Source: Sphingopyxis indica (GTDB lineage: Bacteria > Pseudomonadota > Alphaproteobacteria > Sphingomonadales > Sphingomonadaceae). Taken from it: 64,000 nt of DNA. Under the pieces are notes generated by a model. It saw nothing but the letters and a program-made list of their open reading frames with translations, was not told the origin of the DNA and did not search any database. Within the stretch, counting starts at the first letter, position 1, and each line of letters opens with the position of its first letter. Below are positions 35,372 to 43,426 of the stretch, one piece after another. The stretch is from NCBI RefSeq assembly GCF_900188185.1, contig NZ_FZPA01000001.1:868001-932000 (forward strand). The letters run 5' to 3'. Both the position numbers and the translations under genes were made by a program.

Positions 35372-36388
35372 ATGGCCAAGGCCTGGCATCTGGTGAGTCG
35401 CCCGCAGGGGCTGCCGACGATCGACAATTTTGCGCTGCGCGACCTGCCCGACGCGCCGCTCGACCATAATCAACTGCGCGTCCGCAACCGCTGGCTTTCG
35501 GTCGATCCCTATATGCGCGGGCGCATGAACGACGCCAAAAGCTATACGGCGAGCTTCCAGATCGACCAGCCGATGACCGGCGGCGCGATCGGCGAGGTCG
35601 TCGAGAGCCGCATGGAGGGCTTCGCGCCCGGCGACCTGATCCTCCATATGGGCGGCTGGCGCGACGGCGGGATCATCGGCCTCGACATGTCGCCGTTCAA
35701 GCTCCCCGACGAGGCGCTCGCGACGGGCATGGCTCCGCAGACCTTCCTCCACAATATGGGACTCACCGGCGGCACCGCATGGATCGGCCTGCTGCGTATC
35801 GCCGCGGCCAGGCCCGGCGACACCGTCTTCGTCTCGGCTGCGGCGGGCGCGGTGGGCTCGGCGGTCGTGCAGATCGCCAAGGCGCGCGAGATGGCGGTGA
35901 TCGGATCGGCCGGCGGCGCGGAAAAATGCGCCTGGGTCAAGAGCCTCGGCGCCGATGCCGTGGTCGATTACAAGGCCAGACCGGTGCTGGCCGGCCTGTC
36001 CGAAGCCCTCGAATCGCTCGGCAAGCCCGGCATCGACGTCTATTTCGACAATGTCGGGGGCGAGCATCTCGACGCGGCTTTCGCGACCGCCAACGACTTC
36101 GCGCGCTTTGCGATCTGCGGCATGATCGACGTCTACAACGACGGACACCCGCAGGAGATGAAATATCTGATCCGCGCGATCCCGGCGCGCATCCGCATGG
36201 AAGGCTTCATCTACACCGACCAGTTTTTCGAGTGCATGGAGGAATTCTATGCCGACATGGGCGGATTGATCGCGAGCGGCGCGGTGACGATGCGCGAGAC
36301 CGTGCATGACGGGCTGGAGGCCACGCCCGATGCCTTCCTTGGCCTCTTTTCGGGGCAGAATATCGGAAAGATGCTCGTCCGGGTTTAG
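35372..36388 (+). CDS. NADP-dependent oxidoreductase, MDR family (zinc-free)
   Basis: A 338-aa medium-chain reductase of the leukotriene B4 dehydrogenase / curcumin reductase group, which reduces alkenals and enones with NADPH. The Rossmann signature is VFVSAAAGAVGSAVVQIAK near residues 150-168. FLHNMGLTGGTAWIGL near 127 and DVYFDNVGGEHLDAAF near 226 are group markers. No zinc-ligand cysteines are present. RBS GGGGGTGAGAG precedes the ATG. The physiological substrate is unknown. A palindromic repeat lies after the stop. Confidence 0.92.
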   Translation: MAKAWHLVSRPQGLPTIDNFALRDLPDAPLDHNQLRVRNRWLSVDPYMRGRMNDAKSYTASFQIDQPMTGGAIGEVVESRMEGFAPGDLILHMGGWRDGGIIGLDMSPFKLPDEALATGMAPQTFLHNMGLTGGTAWIGLLRIAAARPGDTVFVSAAAGAVGSAVVQIAKAREMAVIGSAGGAEKCAWVKSLGADAVVDYKARPVLAGLSEALESLGKPGIDVYFDNVGGEHLDAAFATANDFARFAICGMIDVYNDGHPQEMKYLIRAIPARIRMEGFIYTDQFFECMEEFYADMGGLIASGAVTMRETVHDGLEATPDAFLGLFSGQNIGKMLVRV

Positions 36389-36430
36389 GCGGAAAGCGAT
36401 CGCCACGAAGCGTTGAGCTATTTTACGACC

Positions 36431-36502
36431 TTGTCATTCCCGCGAAAGCGGGAATCCAGTTCCAGCGTTGCTTCTGGATTCCCGCTTTCGCGGGAATGAC
36501 AA
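36431..36502. repeat. 72-bp perfect palindromic repeat, family shared with 48.7 kb
   Basis: Arms of 29 bases pair perfectly: TTGTCATTCCCGCGAAAGCG then GGAATCCAG (36431-36459), and CTGGATTCCCGCTTTCGCGG then GAATGACAA (36474-36502), with a 14-base loop. Each arm also contains the small hairpin CCCGCGAAAGCGGG. A related copy is at 48744-48823. It lies between converging genes (MDR reductase and RhlE). Confidence 0.93.
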
Positions 36503-36516
36503 CGGTTAAGAGAAGG

Positions 36517-37875
36517 TCAGCTCCCGAAACCCACCGAAAGAAAGTCGGGCATCGGGCCGTTCCAGCCGTCGTCGGGGCCATCGTCGTCCCGACGCGCAGG
36601 CCTGGCGCGCGGCGCCTCTGTCTTTGGTGCCCGCTCCTTGCGGCGGTCGTCTTCCTTGCGCGCCTCGCGCTTCGGTTCGTCCTTGGCCTTGCGGCCGCCG
36701 CGGCGACCCCGGCCGCCGGTCTTGGGTGCGGCCTCGCCTTCGCCTTCGTCGCTCGCCGTCTCGCTGCGTCCCAGCACCTCGATCTTCGTGCCGGTCAGCT
36801 TCTGGATATTGTCGATCGCCTCGTCGTCCGACGGGGTAATCAGCGTGAAGGCGCGCCCCTTCGCCCCCGCGCGGCCCGTGCGGCCGATGCGGTGGACATA
36901 ATCGTCGGGATGCCACGGCGCGTCGAAGTTGAAGACGTGGCTGACGCCCTTCACGTCGAGCCCGCGCGCCGCGACGTCGGAGGCGACGAGGATGTTGATG
37001 TCGCCCTTTTTGAAGCGGTCGAGTTCGGCGATGCGGCTCGACTGGTCCATGTCGCCGTGGATCTCGCCCGCGCGATAGCGGTGGCGCTGCAGCGACTTGG
37101 CGAGTTCGCGCACCGTCGTCTTGCGGTTGCAGAAGATGATCGCGGTCGCGATATCCTCATCCTCGATCAGGCCGCGCAGAGTCTCGCGCTTGCCGCGCTC
37201 GCTCGTCTTGACCAGGAATTGCGCGATATTCTCGTTGGCGGTCGCGGGGCGCGCGACCTCGATCGTCTTGGGGTTCGACAGAAATTTGTCGGCGAGCTTC
37301 TTGATCGGCGGCGGCATCGTCGCCGAAAAGAGCAAAGTCTGGCGATTCGCGGGCAGCTTGGTGCAGATATTCTCGATGTCGGGGATGAACCCCATATCGA
37401 GCATCCGGTCGGCTTCGTCGATCACGAGCAGGTTGCAGCCGGTGAGCAATATCTTGCCGCGCTCGAACAGGTCCATCAACCGGCCGGGGGTCGCGATCAG
37501 CACGTCGACGCCCTTTTCGAGCGCCTTGATCTGGTCGCCCATCTGGACGCCGCCGATGAGCAGCGCCATCGAAAGTTTGTGATATTTGCCGTATTTCTCG
37601 AAATTTTCCGCGACCTGCGCGGCGAGTTCGCGCGTCGGCTCGAGAATCAGCGAGCGCGGCATCAGCGCGCGGGTGCGGCCGTGCGCCAGAATGTCGATCA
37701 TCGGCAGCACGAAGGACGCCGTCTTGCCCGTCCCCGTCTGCGCGATGCCGATCATGTCGCGCATCATCAGGACCGAGGGGATCGCACCCGCCTGAATCGG
37801 CGTCGGCTCATCATAGCCGGCTTCGCTGACGGCGCGCAAAAGTTCGTCGGAAAGGCCGAGGTCGGCAAATTTCAT
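36517..37875 (-). CDS. rhlE: DEAD-box RNA helicase, RhlE type
   Basis: A 452-aa ATP-dependent RNA helicase. PTPIQAGAIPSVLMM (Q motif), GIAQTGTGKTASFVLP (motif I), PTRELAAQ (Ia), TPGRLMDLF (Ib), LVIDEADRMLDMGF (II), LLFSATMPPPI (III), VASDVAARGLDVKGVSHVFN (V) and YVHRIGRTGRAGAKG (VI) are all present in order. After residue ~380 comes a disordered tail rich in Arg, Lys, Glu and Gly (GGRGRRGGRKAKDEPKREAR), as in cold-responsive RhlE proteins. The ATG at 37875 gives MKFADLGLSDELL. Confidence 0.95.
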   Translation of the reverse strand: MKFADLGLSDELLRAVSEAGYDEPTPIQAGAIPSVLMMRDMIGIAQTGTGKTASFVLPMIDILAHGRTRALMPRSLILEPTRELAAQVAENFEKYGKYHKLSMALLIGGVQMGDQIKALEKGVDVLIATPGRLMDLFERGKILLTGCNLLVIDEADRMLDMGFIPDIENICTKLPANRQTLLFSATMPPPIKKLADKFLSNPKTIEVARPATANENIAQFLVKTSERGKRETLRGLIEDEDIATAIIFCNRKTTVRELAKSLQRHRYRAGEIHGDMDQSSRIAELDRFKKGDINILVASDVAARGLDVKGVSHVFNFDAPWHPDDYVHRIGRTGRAGAKGRAFTLITPSDDEAIDNIQKLTGTKIEVLGRSETASDEGEGEAAPKTGGRGRRGGRKAKDEPKREARKEDDRRKERAPKTEAPRARPARRDDDGPDDGWNGPMPDFLSVGFGS

Positions 37876-37988
37876 AAGGTCATCATGTCCGGAATAGGTT
37901 ACGGCGCGACGTCCCACATCCGCCATCGCTGCCGCGGCCCTTGGGGAAAGCGCGGCGAAAAGTCAAGGAATGCCGACGATATTCGCGA

Positions 37989-38507
37989 TCAGTCGTCGTC
38001 GTCGCGCGGGACCGGCACCATCAGGCGGAACTTGTCGACCTCGCAGCGCGCGCCGGTGCGCGCGTGAATTTCGTCGCGATCCTCGCAGAGCCGCCCGTCC
38101 TTGTTGCCCTTCATGTAAAAGCCCGCATAGAAATCGAGCGCGCGGCAACCGCGATTGAGCTGCGCGCGCAGGCGCCGGTTCTGGCGCGTGATCAGGTCGA
38201 TGCTGTCGCGCTGTACCGCCTGCATCCCCATGATGTCGCGCATCGCGACGCATTTCGGCGCCTTTTTCTCTTTCCACACGATCGGCGTCTCGCGAATGCG
38301 CGCCGAGGGGGCGGGCGGTGCCGAAAAATTGGTGAGCGGCGAACGGCGCGCGGGCACGCGGATGATCAGCTGCTGCTCGATAACGACCTGGAAATGCGCG
38401 GACGGCGGCTCGATCGAAAGGGCCGGCACCGCCACCGGCAAAGGCGCCGGAGCCGCGTCGCCGGCGACCGACAAAGCGCCGAGGATGAGGGCGGCCGACG
38501 TCAGCAC
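37989..38507 (-). CDS. exported protein of unknown function
   Basis: A 172-aa protein with a signal-like start (MLTSAALILGALSVAGDAAP). It has four cysteines (PKCVAM, RGCRAL, RLCEDR, ARCEVD) in the second half and ends in four aspartates. The central part (AMRDIMGMQAVQRDSIDLIT) looks helical. I recognise no domain. It lies about 110 bases upstream of rhlE on the same strand. The even cysteine number suits a disulfide-bonded periplasmic protein. Confidence 0.7.
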   Translation of the reverse strand: MLTSAALILGALSVAGDAAPAPLPVAVPALSIEPPSAHFQVVIEQQLIIRVPARRSPLTNFSAPPAPSARIRETPIVWKEKKAPKCVAMRDIMGMQAVQRDSIDLITRQNRRLRAQLNRGCRALDFYAGFYMKGNKDGRLCEDRDEIHARTGARCEVDKFRLMVPVPRDDDD

Positions 38508-38685
38508 AAGCGCGGCCCCGCGCCTTCAACGCCAGTCGAGATCATGCTGTCCACGCTAAGCTCCCGCGCCACTGCCGGCTGGACGAAAGGCCCGCTTTCG
38601 TCCATCCCCCTTTAACACCCGTGATTGAACAGCAAATGAATTGATCGGGTGTCAAGTCACACCCAAGCCAAGACCGAGCGGTTCG

Positions 38686-40110
38686 ATGCCTCACACCCCC
38701 TCCCCCGACCTTTTGAAGCGCCTGCAAAAACTGCTCGGCCCCAAGGGCTACACCGGCGACGCCGACGCGATGGCCCCTTGGCTCACCGACTGGCGCGGCA
38801 AATATCATGGCCGCGCTGCCGCGATGCTGTCGCCCGCCACGACCGAAGAGGTGGCGGCGGTGGTGCGACTGTGCGGCGAGGAAGGCGCGGCGCTGGTGCC
38901 GCAGGGCGGGAACAGCGGCATGGTCGGCGGCGCGACGCCCGATGCAAGCGGCACGCAGCTGCTGCTCAGCCTGCGGCGCATGAACCGCATCCGGTCGATC
39001 GACCCCGCGGCCCGGCTCGCCGTCGCGGAGGCCGGCGTCATTCTGGAAAATTTTCACCATGCGGCGCTCGACCACGGAATGCGCTTCCCGCTGACGCTCG
39101 GCGGCAAGGGATCGGCGACGATCGGCGGGCTGGTGTCGACCAACGCCGGCGGGACGCAGGTATTGCGCCACGGGACGATGCGCGCGCTCGTCGCGGGGAT
39201 CGAAGCGGTGCTGCCCGACGGGCGGATTTTCGACGGCCTCGCGCCGCTCAAAAAGGACAATCGCGGCTACGACCTCAAACATCTCTTGTGCGGCGCCGAA
39301 GGGACGCTCGGCATCGTCACCGCCGCCTGTCTGCGCCTCGTTCCCGCGGCAACGTCGCGCGCAACCGCGTGGATCGGGCTGGCATCGCCCGGCGAGGCGC
39401 TGTCGCTGCTCTGCCGCCTCGACGCGGCGCTCGGCCGCCAGCTCGAGGGGTTCGAGCTCATTCCGCACGCCTGCCTCGACGCCGTGCTGCGCCACATTCC
39501 GCAAACGCGCGCGCCGCTCGCGAACGACCACCCCTGGTACGCGCTCGTCGAGCTAGCCGGCGATGCCGGCGACGACCTCGAAACGGCGCTGCAGGCCGCG
39601 CTGGCCGACGCGCTCGACTCGGCGCTGATCGACGATGTCGTGATCGCGAAGAACGAGGCCGAGAGCGAAGCCTTGTGGAAGCTGCGCGATTCGATTTCGG
39701 AGGCCGAGCGTGCCGACGGGCCAGCGCTCCAGCACGATGTCAGCGTGCCGGTCGATCTGATGCCGCGCTTCATCGCCGAAGACCCGCAGCGCCTGTCGGC
39801 CGCCTTTCCGGGGGTGCGAACCGTATCGTTCGGCCATCTCGGCGACGGCAATGTCCATCACCATGTCCAGCCGCCCGCCGATGTCGATGGCAAGGCGTGG
39901 CTCGACACGCACGGCGAGGACGTCAGCCGGCTCGTCTATGCCCATGTCCTCGAACTCGGCGGGTCGATCTCGGCCGAGCACGGCATCGGGCAGATGAAGC
40001 GCGACCTCCTCGCCGAACTCGACAGCCCTGCCCGGCTCGCGGCGCTGCGCGGCGTCAAGGCGGGGCTCGACCCTGCCGGGATCTTCAATCCGGGCAAGCT
40101 GATCGGCTGA
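38686..40110 (+). CDS. FAD-binding 2-hydroxyacid dehydrogenase (GlcD/D-lactate dehydrogenase type)
   Basis: A 474-aa flavoprotein of the VAO/PCMH family. The FAD-binding half has VPQGGNSGMVGGATPD near residue 75, LGGKGSATIGGLVSTNAGGT near 138 and GAEGTLGIVTAACLRLVP near 205. The cap half has the metal-ligand motif FGHLGDGNVHHHVQ near 385 and SISAEHGIGQMKRDLLAELD near 425. It oxidises a D-2-hydroxyacid such as D-2-hydroxyglutarate, D-lactate or glycolate; which one cannot be told. The start at 38686 gives MPHTPSPDLLKRLQ. Confidence 0.92.
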   Translation: MPHTPSPDLLKRLQKLLGPKGYTGDADAMAPWLTDWRGKYHGRAAAMLSPATTEEVAAVVRLCGEEGAALVPQGGNSGMVGGATPDASGTQLLLSLRRMNRIRSIDPAARLAVAEAGVILENFHHAALDHGMRFPLTLGGKGSATIGGLVSTNAGGTQVLRHGTMRALVAGIEAVLPDGRIFDGLAPLKKDNRGYDLKHLLCGAEGTLGIVTAACLRLVPAATSRATAWIGLASPGEALSLLCRLDAALGRQLEGFELIPHACLDAVLRHIPQTRAPLANDHPWYALVELAGDAGDDLETALQAALADALDSALIDDVVIAKNEAESEALWKLRDSISEAERADGPALQHDVSVPVDLMPRFIAEDPQRLSAAFPGVRTVSFGHLGDGNVHHHVQPPADVDGKAWLDTHGEDVSRLVYAHVLELGGSISAEHGIGQMKRDLLAELDSPARLAALRGVKAGLDPAGIFNPGKLIG

Positions 40111-40464
40111 ATCGCCGCGCGCGGGGCGATCGCGTATGGACCCTGAAAACAAGTTGGCGATTATTCCCTGAACATTCGTGGACACCCCTCACTCCGTCAT
40201 TGCGAGCGAAGCGAAGCAATCCAGAGCAGGCGTAAACCGCTCTGGATTGCTTCGCTTCGCTCGCAATGACGAGAGATCAGGGATGCGAGCGGGACAATCG
40301 CCCAACAGGTTCAGGGTGACGGGGAAGCGGAAGCAGGGCGATCCTGTGCAATTGCCCTGCCGTTCGCGGCATCGCCCCTTGCGTCATCGCGTGCGGGCCA
40401 ATAAGGCCCGGCATTCCATCTTTTTCGGGTCCGCGGCCGCGGGCTCGCGCTTCGGAGTTTCATC
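40111..40464. other. 354-bp intergenic region
   Basis: No gene is visible. It contains the palindromic repeat at 40196-40270. The remainder is ordinary GC-rich sequence leading to a purine-rich GGAGTTTC before the SapC start. I see no convincing promoter or terminator apart from the hairpin of the repeat, which could end transcription of the upstream gene. Confidence 0.7.
40196..40270. repeat. 75-bp perfect palindromic repeat
   Basis: Arms of 32 bases pair perfectly: GTCATTGCGAGCGAAGCGAA then GCAATCCAGAGC (40196-40227), and GCTCTGGATTGCTTCGCTTC then GCTCGCAATGAC (40239-40270); the loop is 11 bases. This GTCATTGCGAGCGAAGCGAAGCAATCC type is a widespread bacterial intergenic repeat. It differs in sequence from the other palindromes here but has the same plan and the same GTCAT...ATGAC ends as those at 36431 and 48744. 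Confidence 0.92.
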
Positions 40465-41244
40465 ATGGCCTCTGCGCCCACCAATGCCAACCTGCCGATT
40501 TTCTTCAAGGATCTCGTTCCGCTCTCCAGCGTCGACCACGCCGATTTCCATGTGCGGATGATGGACAACGCCGATTTTCTGGTGAACCAGCATGCGGTGC
40601 CGCTGACCACCGACGAATTTTCCTCGGCGAGCCGCTTCTATCCGATCGTCTTTTCGGCGGGCGAAAATCCGGTGCCGCTCGCGCTGATGGGCATGAACGA
40701 GGGCGTGAACACCTTCGTCGACGACAAGGGCAAGCTGCTCAATCCCGTCTATGTGCCGGCCTATATCCGCCGCTACCCCTTCCTGCTCGCGCGCCTGCGC
40801 CCCGATTCGGACGAGCTGTCGCTCTGCTTCGACCCGACCTCGGGCGCGATCGGCAAGTTCAAGGAAGGCGACGCGCTGTTCGCCGACGGCAAACCGTCCG
40901 ACGCCACCAACAACATCCTCGAATTCTGCAAGAATTTCGAGGAAGCCGGGCTGCGCACCGGTCAGTTCATGGAAGAGCTGAAGAAAGCCGACCTGCTGAT
41001 GGACGGCGAAGTCAGCATCACCCCCGAAGGCGGCAACCAGCCCTATATCTATCGCGGTTTCCAGATGGTCGACGAGGCCAAGCTGCGCGAGCTGCGCGGC
41101 GACGTGCTGCGCAAGATGATGCAGAACGGGATGCTCGCGCTGATCTTCGCGCATCTCTTCTCGCTGCAACTGATGCGCGAAGTCTTTGCCGAACAGGTGA
41201 AAAGCGGCAAGATGCAGCTCGTGACCGAGGCACCCGCGGTTTAA
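40465..41244 (+). CDS. SapC family protein
   Basis: A 259-aa protein of the SapC family (Pfam PF07277), named after a Campylobacter S-layer-associated protein; its function is not established. The family core is visible in FYPIVFSAGENPVPLALMGM near residue 54, PAYIRRYPFLLARL near 98 and the end region KMMQNGMLALIFAHLFSLQL near 215. No signal peptide is present, so it should be cytoplasmic. It is followed after 13 bases by the cytochrome b561 gene. Confidence 0.88.
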   Translation: MASAPTNANLPIFFKDLVPLSSVDHADFHVRMMDNADFLVNQHAVPLTTDEFSSASRFYPIVFSAGENPVPLALMGMNEGVNTFVDDKGKLLNPVYVPAYIRRYPFLLARLRPDSDELSLCFDPTSGAIGKFKEGDALFADGKPSDATNNILEFCKNFEEAGLRTGQFMEELKKADLLMDGEVSITPEGGNQPYIYRGFQMVDEAKLRELRGDVLRKMMQNGMLALIFAHLFSLQLMREVFAEQVKSGKMQLVTEAPAV

Positions 41245-41257
41245 GGAGACACGTCAT

Positions 41258-41815
41258 ATGGCCACCGTCGCATTCGATGCCGGCAGCACCGCCGGCCCGC
41301 GCTATACGAAGGTGGCCATCTGGCTCCACTGGCTCATCGGCCTTTCGGTCATCGCCAACATCGGCCTCGCGATGCTGACCGAAGGGATGGGCCGCGACAC
41401 GCATATGGCGGCGATGGGCGTCCACAAGGCGTTGGGGATGACGATCCTCGCGCTGACCGTCCTTCGCATCCTGTGGCGGCTCGGCCACAAGGCGCCCCCG
41501 CTTCCCGCAAGCATCGCCGCGTGGCAGCGTGCCGCGAGCAAGATCGTGCATTTCCTCTTTTACGCGCTGCTCATCCTGCTGCCGCTTTCGGGTTGGGTCT
41601 GGATGTCGGCGGCGGGACGCGGGATCGACTATTTCGGCCTGTTCACCATCCCCGCGATCACCGGCTCCGACAAGGCGCTCGCCGACGTGATGCATGAGCG
41701 TCACGAATTGCTCGGGCTGACGATGCTCGCGCTCGTCGCGATCCACATCCTTGCCGCGCTGAAGCACTGGCTGGTCGACAAGAGCGGCGTCAATGCGCGG
41801 ATGAACCCCTTTTGA
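41258..41815 (+). CDS. cytochrome b561 family protein
   Basis: A 185-aa di-haem cytochrome with four membrane helices. The haem-ligand histidines can be placed in IWLHWLIGLSVIANIGLAM near residue 21, AMGVHKALGMTILALTVLRI near 56, and the last helix region MHERHELLGLTMLALVAIHI near 144. It would pass electrons across the inner membrane, possibly to quinone or from superoxide. It is co-oriented with SapC. A coding overlap with the next, opposite gene is absent. Confidence 0.9.
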   Translation: MATVAFDAGSTAGPRYTKVAIWLHWLIGLSVIANIGLAMLTEGMGRDTHMAAMGVHKALGMTILALTVLRILWRLGHKAPPLPASIAAWQRAASKIVHFLFYALLILLPLSGWVWMSAAGRGIDYFGLFTIPAITGSDKALADVMHERHELLGLTMLALVAIHILAALKHWLVDKSGVNARMNPF

Positions 41816-41832
41816 GGCGGACTTCCGCCCCG

Positions 41833-42039
41833 TCAAAAGTCGATCGCCAGACCCTTATACTCCCAGTCGCCATAGCGCACGGGATCGCGGCCGCCGGGCT
41901 GGTCCGCCGCGGCTTCGCGCGTGATGGCCTCGGGCTCGGGCACCGGACTGTTCGTCCAGTCGGCGGGCGGCTTGATATGCGCGGGGCGCTCGGTCGCGCG
42001 CGGGGTGCCGCCGATGGAATTGGCTTTGATTTCGCTCAT
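41833..42039 (-). CDS. DUF1674 / SDHAF4-like succinate dehydrogenase assembly factor
   Basis: A 68-aa protein ending GGRDPVRYGDWEYKGLAIDF, the DUF1674 signature shared with the mitochondrial succinate dehydrogenase assembly factor Sdh8/SDHAF4, which binds flavinylated SdhA. The amino half is disordered and Pro-rich. The start is the ATG at 42039 (MSEIKANSIGGTPRATE). It is usually found next to rsmB in alphaproteobacteria, as here, where rsmB is divergent 82 bases away. Confidence 0.9.
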   Translation of the reverse strand: MSEIKANSIGGTPRATERPAHIKPPADWTNSPVPEPEAITREAAADQPGGRDPVRYGDWEYKGLAIDF

Positions 42040-42121
42040 CTCTCTATGTCCGCAACCGAATGGATCATGTCCCAGATAGGCGCTTCGTATCGTTCCGCCA
42101 AGCGTCGCGCGGCGACGGGCC

Positions 42122-43408
42122 ATGGCTGATCGCCGCCGCCGCCCCGACGACCGCGACCCGCCCGGCACCGCGCCGCGCCGGGCGGCGCTGCGCCTGATCG
42201 ACGCGGTGCTGCGCCGCGGCGATCCGCTCGACATCGCGGTCCATGCCGCGACGCAGGGCCTCGCCCCCGCCGACCGCGCCTTCGCGATCGCGATCGTCTC
42301 CGAAGCGCTACGCCGGATGGTCGACATCGACGCACTGATCGACGGCGCCACCGAACAGCCGCTGCCCGAGGATGTGAAGGCGCGCGCGGTGCTGCGCCTC
42401 GCGCTCGCGCAGCTGCTCGTGCTGCGCAGCCCGCCGCACGCCGTCGTCGCGACCGCTCTGCCGCTCGTCGCCGGCGGACCGCGCCGGCTCGTCCACGCAC
42501 TCTTGTCGCGCGCGCAGCAGGAGGAATGGGCGCTGCCGCCGCGCGCGACGCTGCCTCCCGCGACTGCCGGGCGCTGGACGGCGCAATGGGGCGCCGACAT
42601 GGTCGCTGCCGCCGAAGCGGCGTGGAGCGCACCGCCGCCGATCGACCTCAGCTTCGCCGCCGAGCCCGTCGAAACCGGCTGGGCCGAAGCCATAACGCTC
42701 GCCCCGCGTCACCGCCGCCTGCCGCGCGGCCAGGCAGTCGAGGATATGCCGGGCTATCGCGCGGGCGGCTGGTGGGTGCAGGATCTTGCCGCGAGCCTTC
42801 CAGCCCGCCTGCTCGGCGCGGGGGACGGACGCGCCGTGCTCGACCTCTGCGCCGCGCCAGGCGGCAAGACGATGCAGCTCGCCGCCGCCGGCTGGCGCGT
42901 CACCGCGGTCGACGCGAGCGCCCGGCGCCTCGCGCGGCTCGGCGACAATCTGAAACGCACCGGCCTCGCCGCCGAAATCGTCCAGGGCGACATCCGCCGC
43001 TGGGCCCCCGAAGCGCCCGCCGATGCGATCCTGCTCGACGCACCCTGCTCGGCCACGGGAATCTTCCGGCGCCATCCCGACGTGCTGCATCGGGTCGGGC
43101 CGACGCAGATTGCAGACATGGCCGAATTACAGGCCGAATTGCTCGACCGGGCCGCCGGCTGGGTCAAACCCGGCGGCCAGCTCGTCTATGCGACCTGCTC
43201 GCTCGAGCAAGCCGAGGGCGAAGAGCAGATCGCAGCGTTTCTCGCCGCGCATGGCGGCTGGACGGTCGAACCCGCCCGCCCCGGCGAGCTACCCGCCGGC
43301 ATCGCCCCCGACGCAAGCGGCTTCGTCCGCACGCTCCCCGTCATGCTCGCCGATGCGGGCGGGCTCGACGGCTTCTTCGTCGCGCGATTGCGCGCCCCCG
43401 CCGCCTGA
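42122..43408 (+). CDS. rsmB: 16S rRNA m5C967 methyltransferase
   Basis: RsmB (428 aa) methylates cytosine 967 of 16S rRNA. The amino-terminal NusB-like helical domain spans residues ~15-140. The methyltransferase domain has VLDLCAAPGGKTMQLAAAGW near 240, the catalytic DAPCSATGIFRRHPDVL near 307 and YATCSLEQAEGEEQI near 357, holding both catalytic cysteines. AVEDMPGYRAGGWWVQDLAA near 205 is the RNA-binding entry motif. It is divergent from the DUF1674 gene. Confidence 0.95.
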   Translation: MADRRRRPDDRDPPGTAPRRAALRLIDAVLRRGDPLDIAVHAATQGLAPADRAFAIAIVSEALRRMVDIDALIDGATEQPLPEDVKARAVLRLALAQLLVLRSPPHAVVATALPLVAGGPRRLVHALLSRAQQEEWALPPRATLPPATAGRWTAQWGADMVAAAEAAWSAPPPIDLSFAAEPVETGWAEAITLAPRHRRLPRGQAVEDMPGYRAGGWWVQDLAASLPARLLGAGDGRAVLDLCAAPGGKTMQLAAAGWRVTAVDASARRLARLGDNLKRTGLAAEIVQGDIRRWAPEAPADAILLDAPCSATGIFRRHPDVLHRVGPTQIADMAELQAELLDRAAGWVKPGGQLVYATCSLEQAEGEEQIAAFLAAHGGWTVEPARPGELPAGIAPDASGFVRTLPVMLADAGGLDGFFVARLRAPAA

Positions 43409-43426
43409 GCCCCGCCCGCCGCGCGG

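Noticed and set aside
38649..40235. About 530-codon frame on the plus strand, shifted relative to the FAD oxidoreductase
   Set aside because: Same-strand frame shadow; Arg-rich with no motifs, while the overlapping frame has all flavoprotein signatures.
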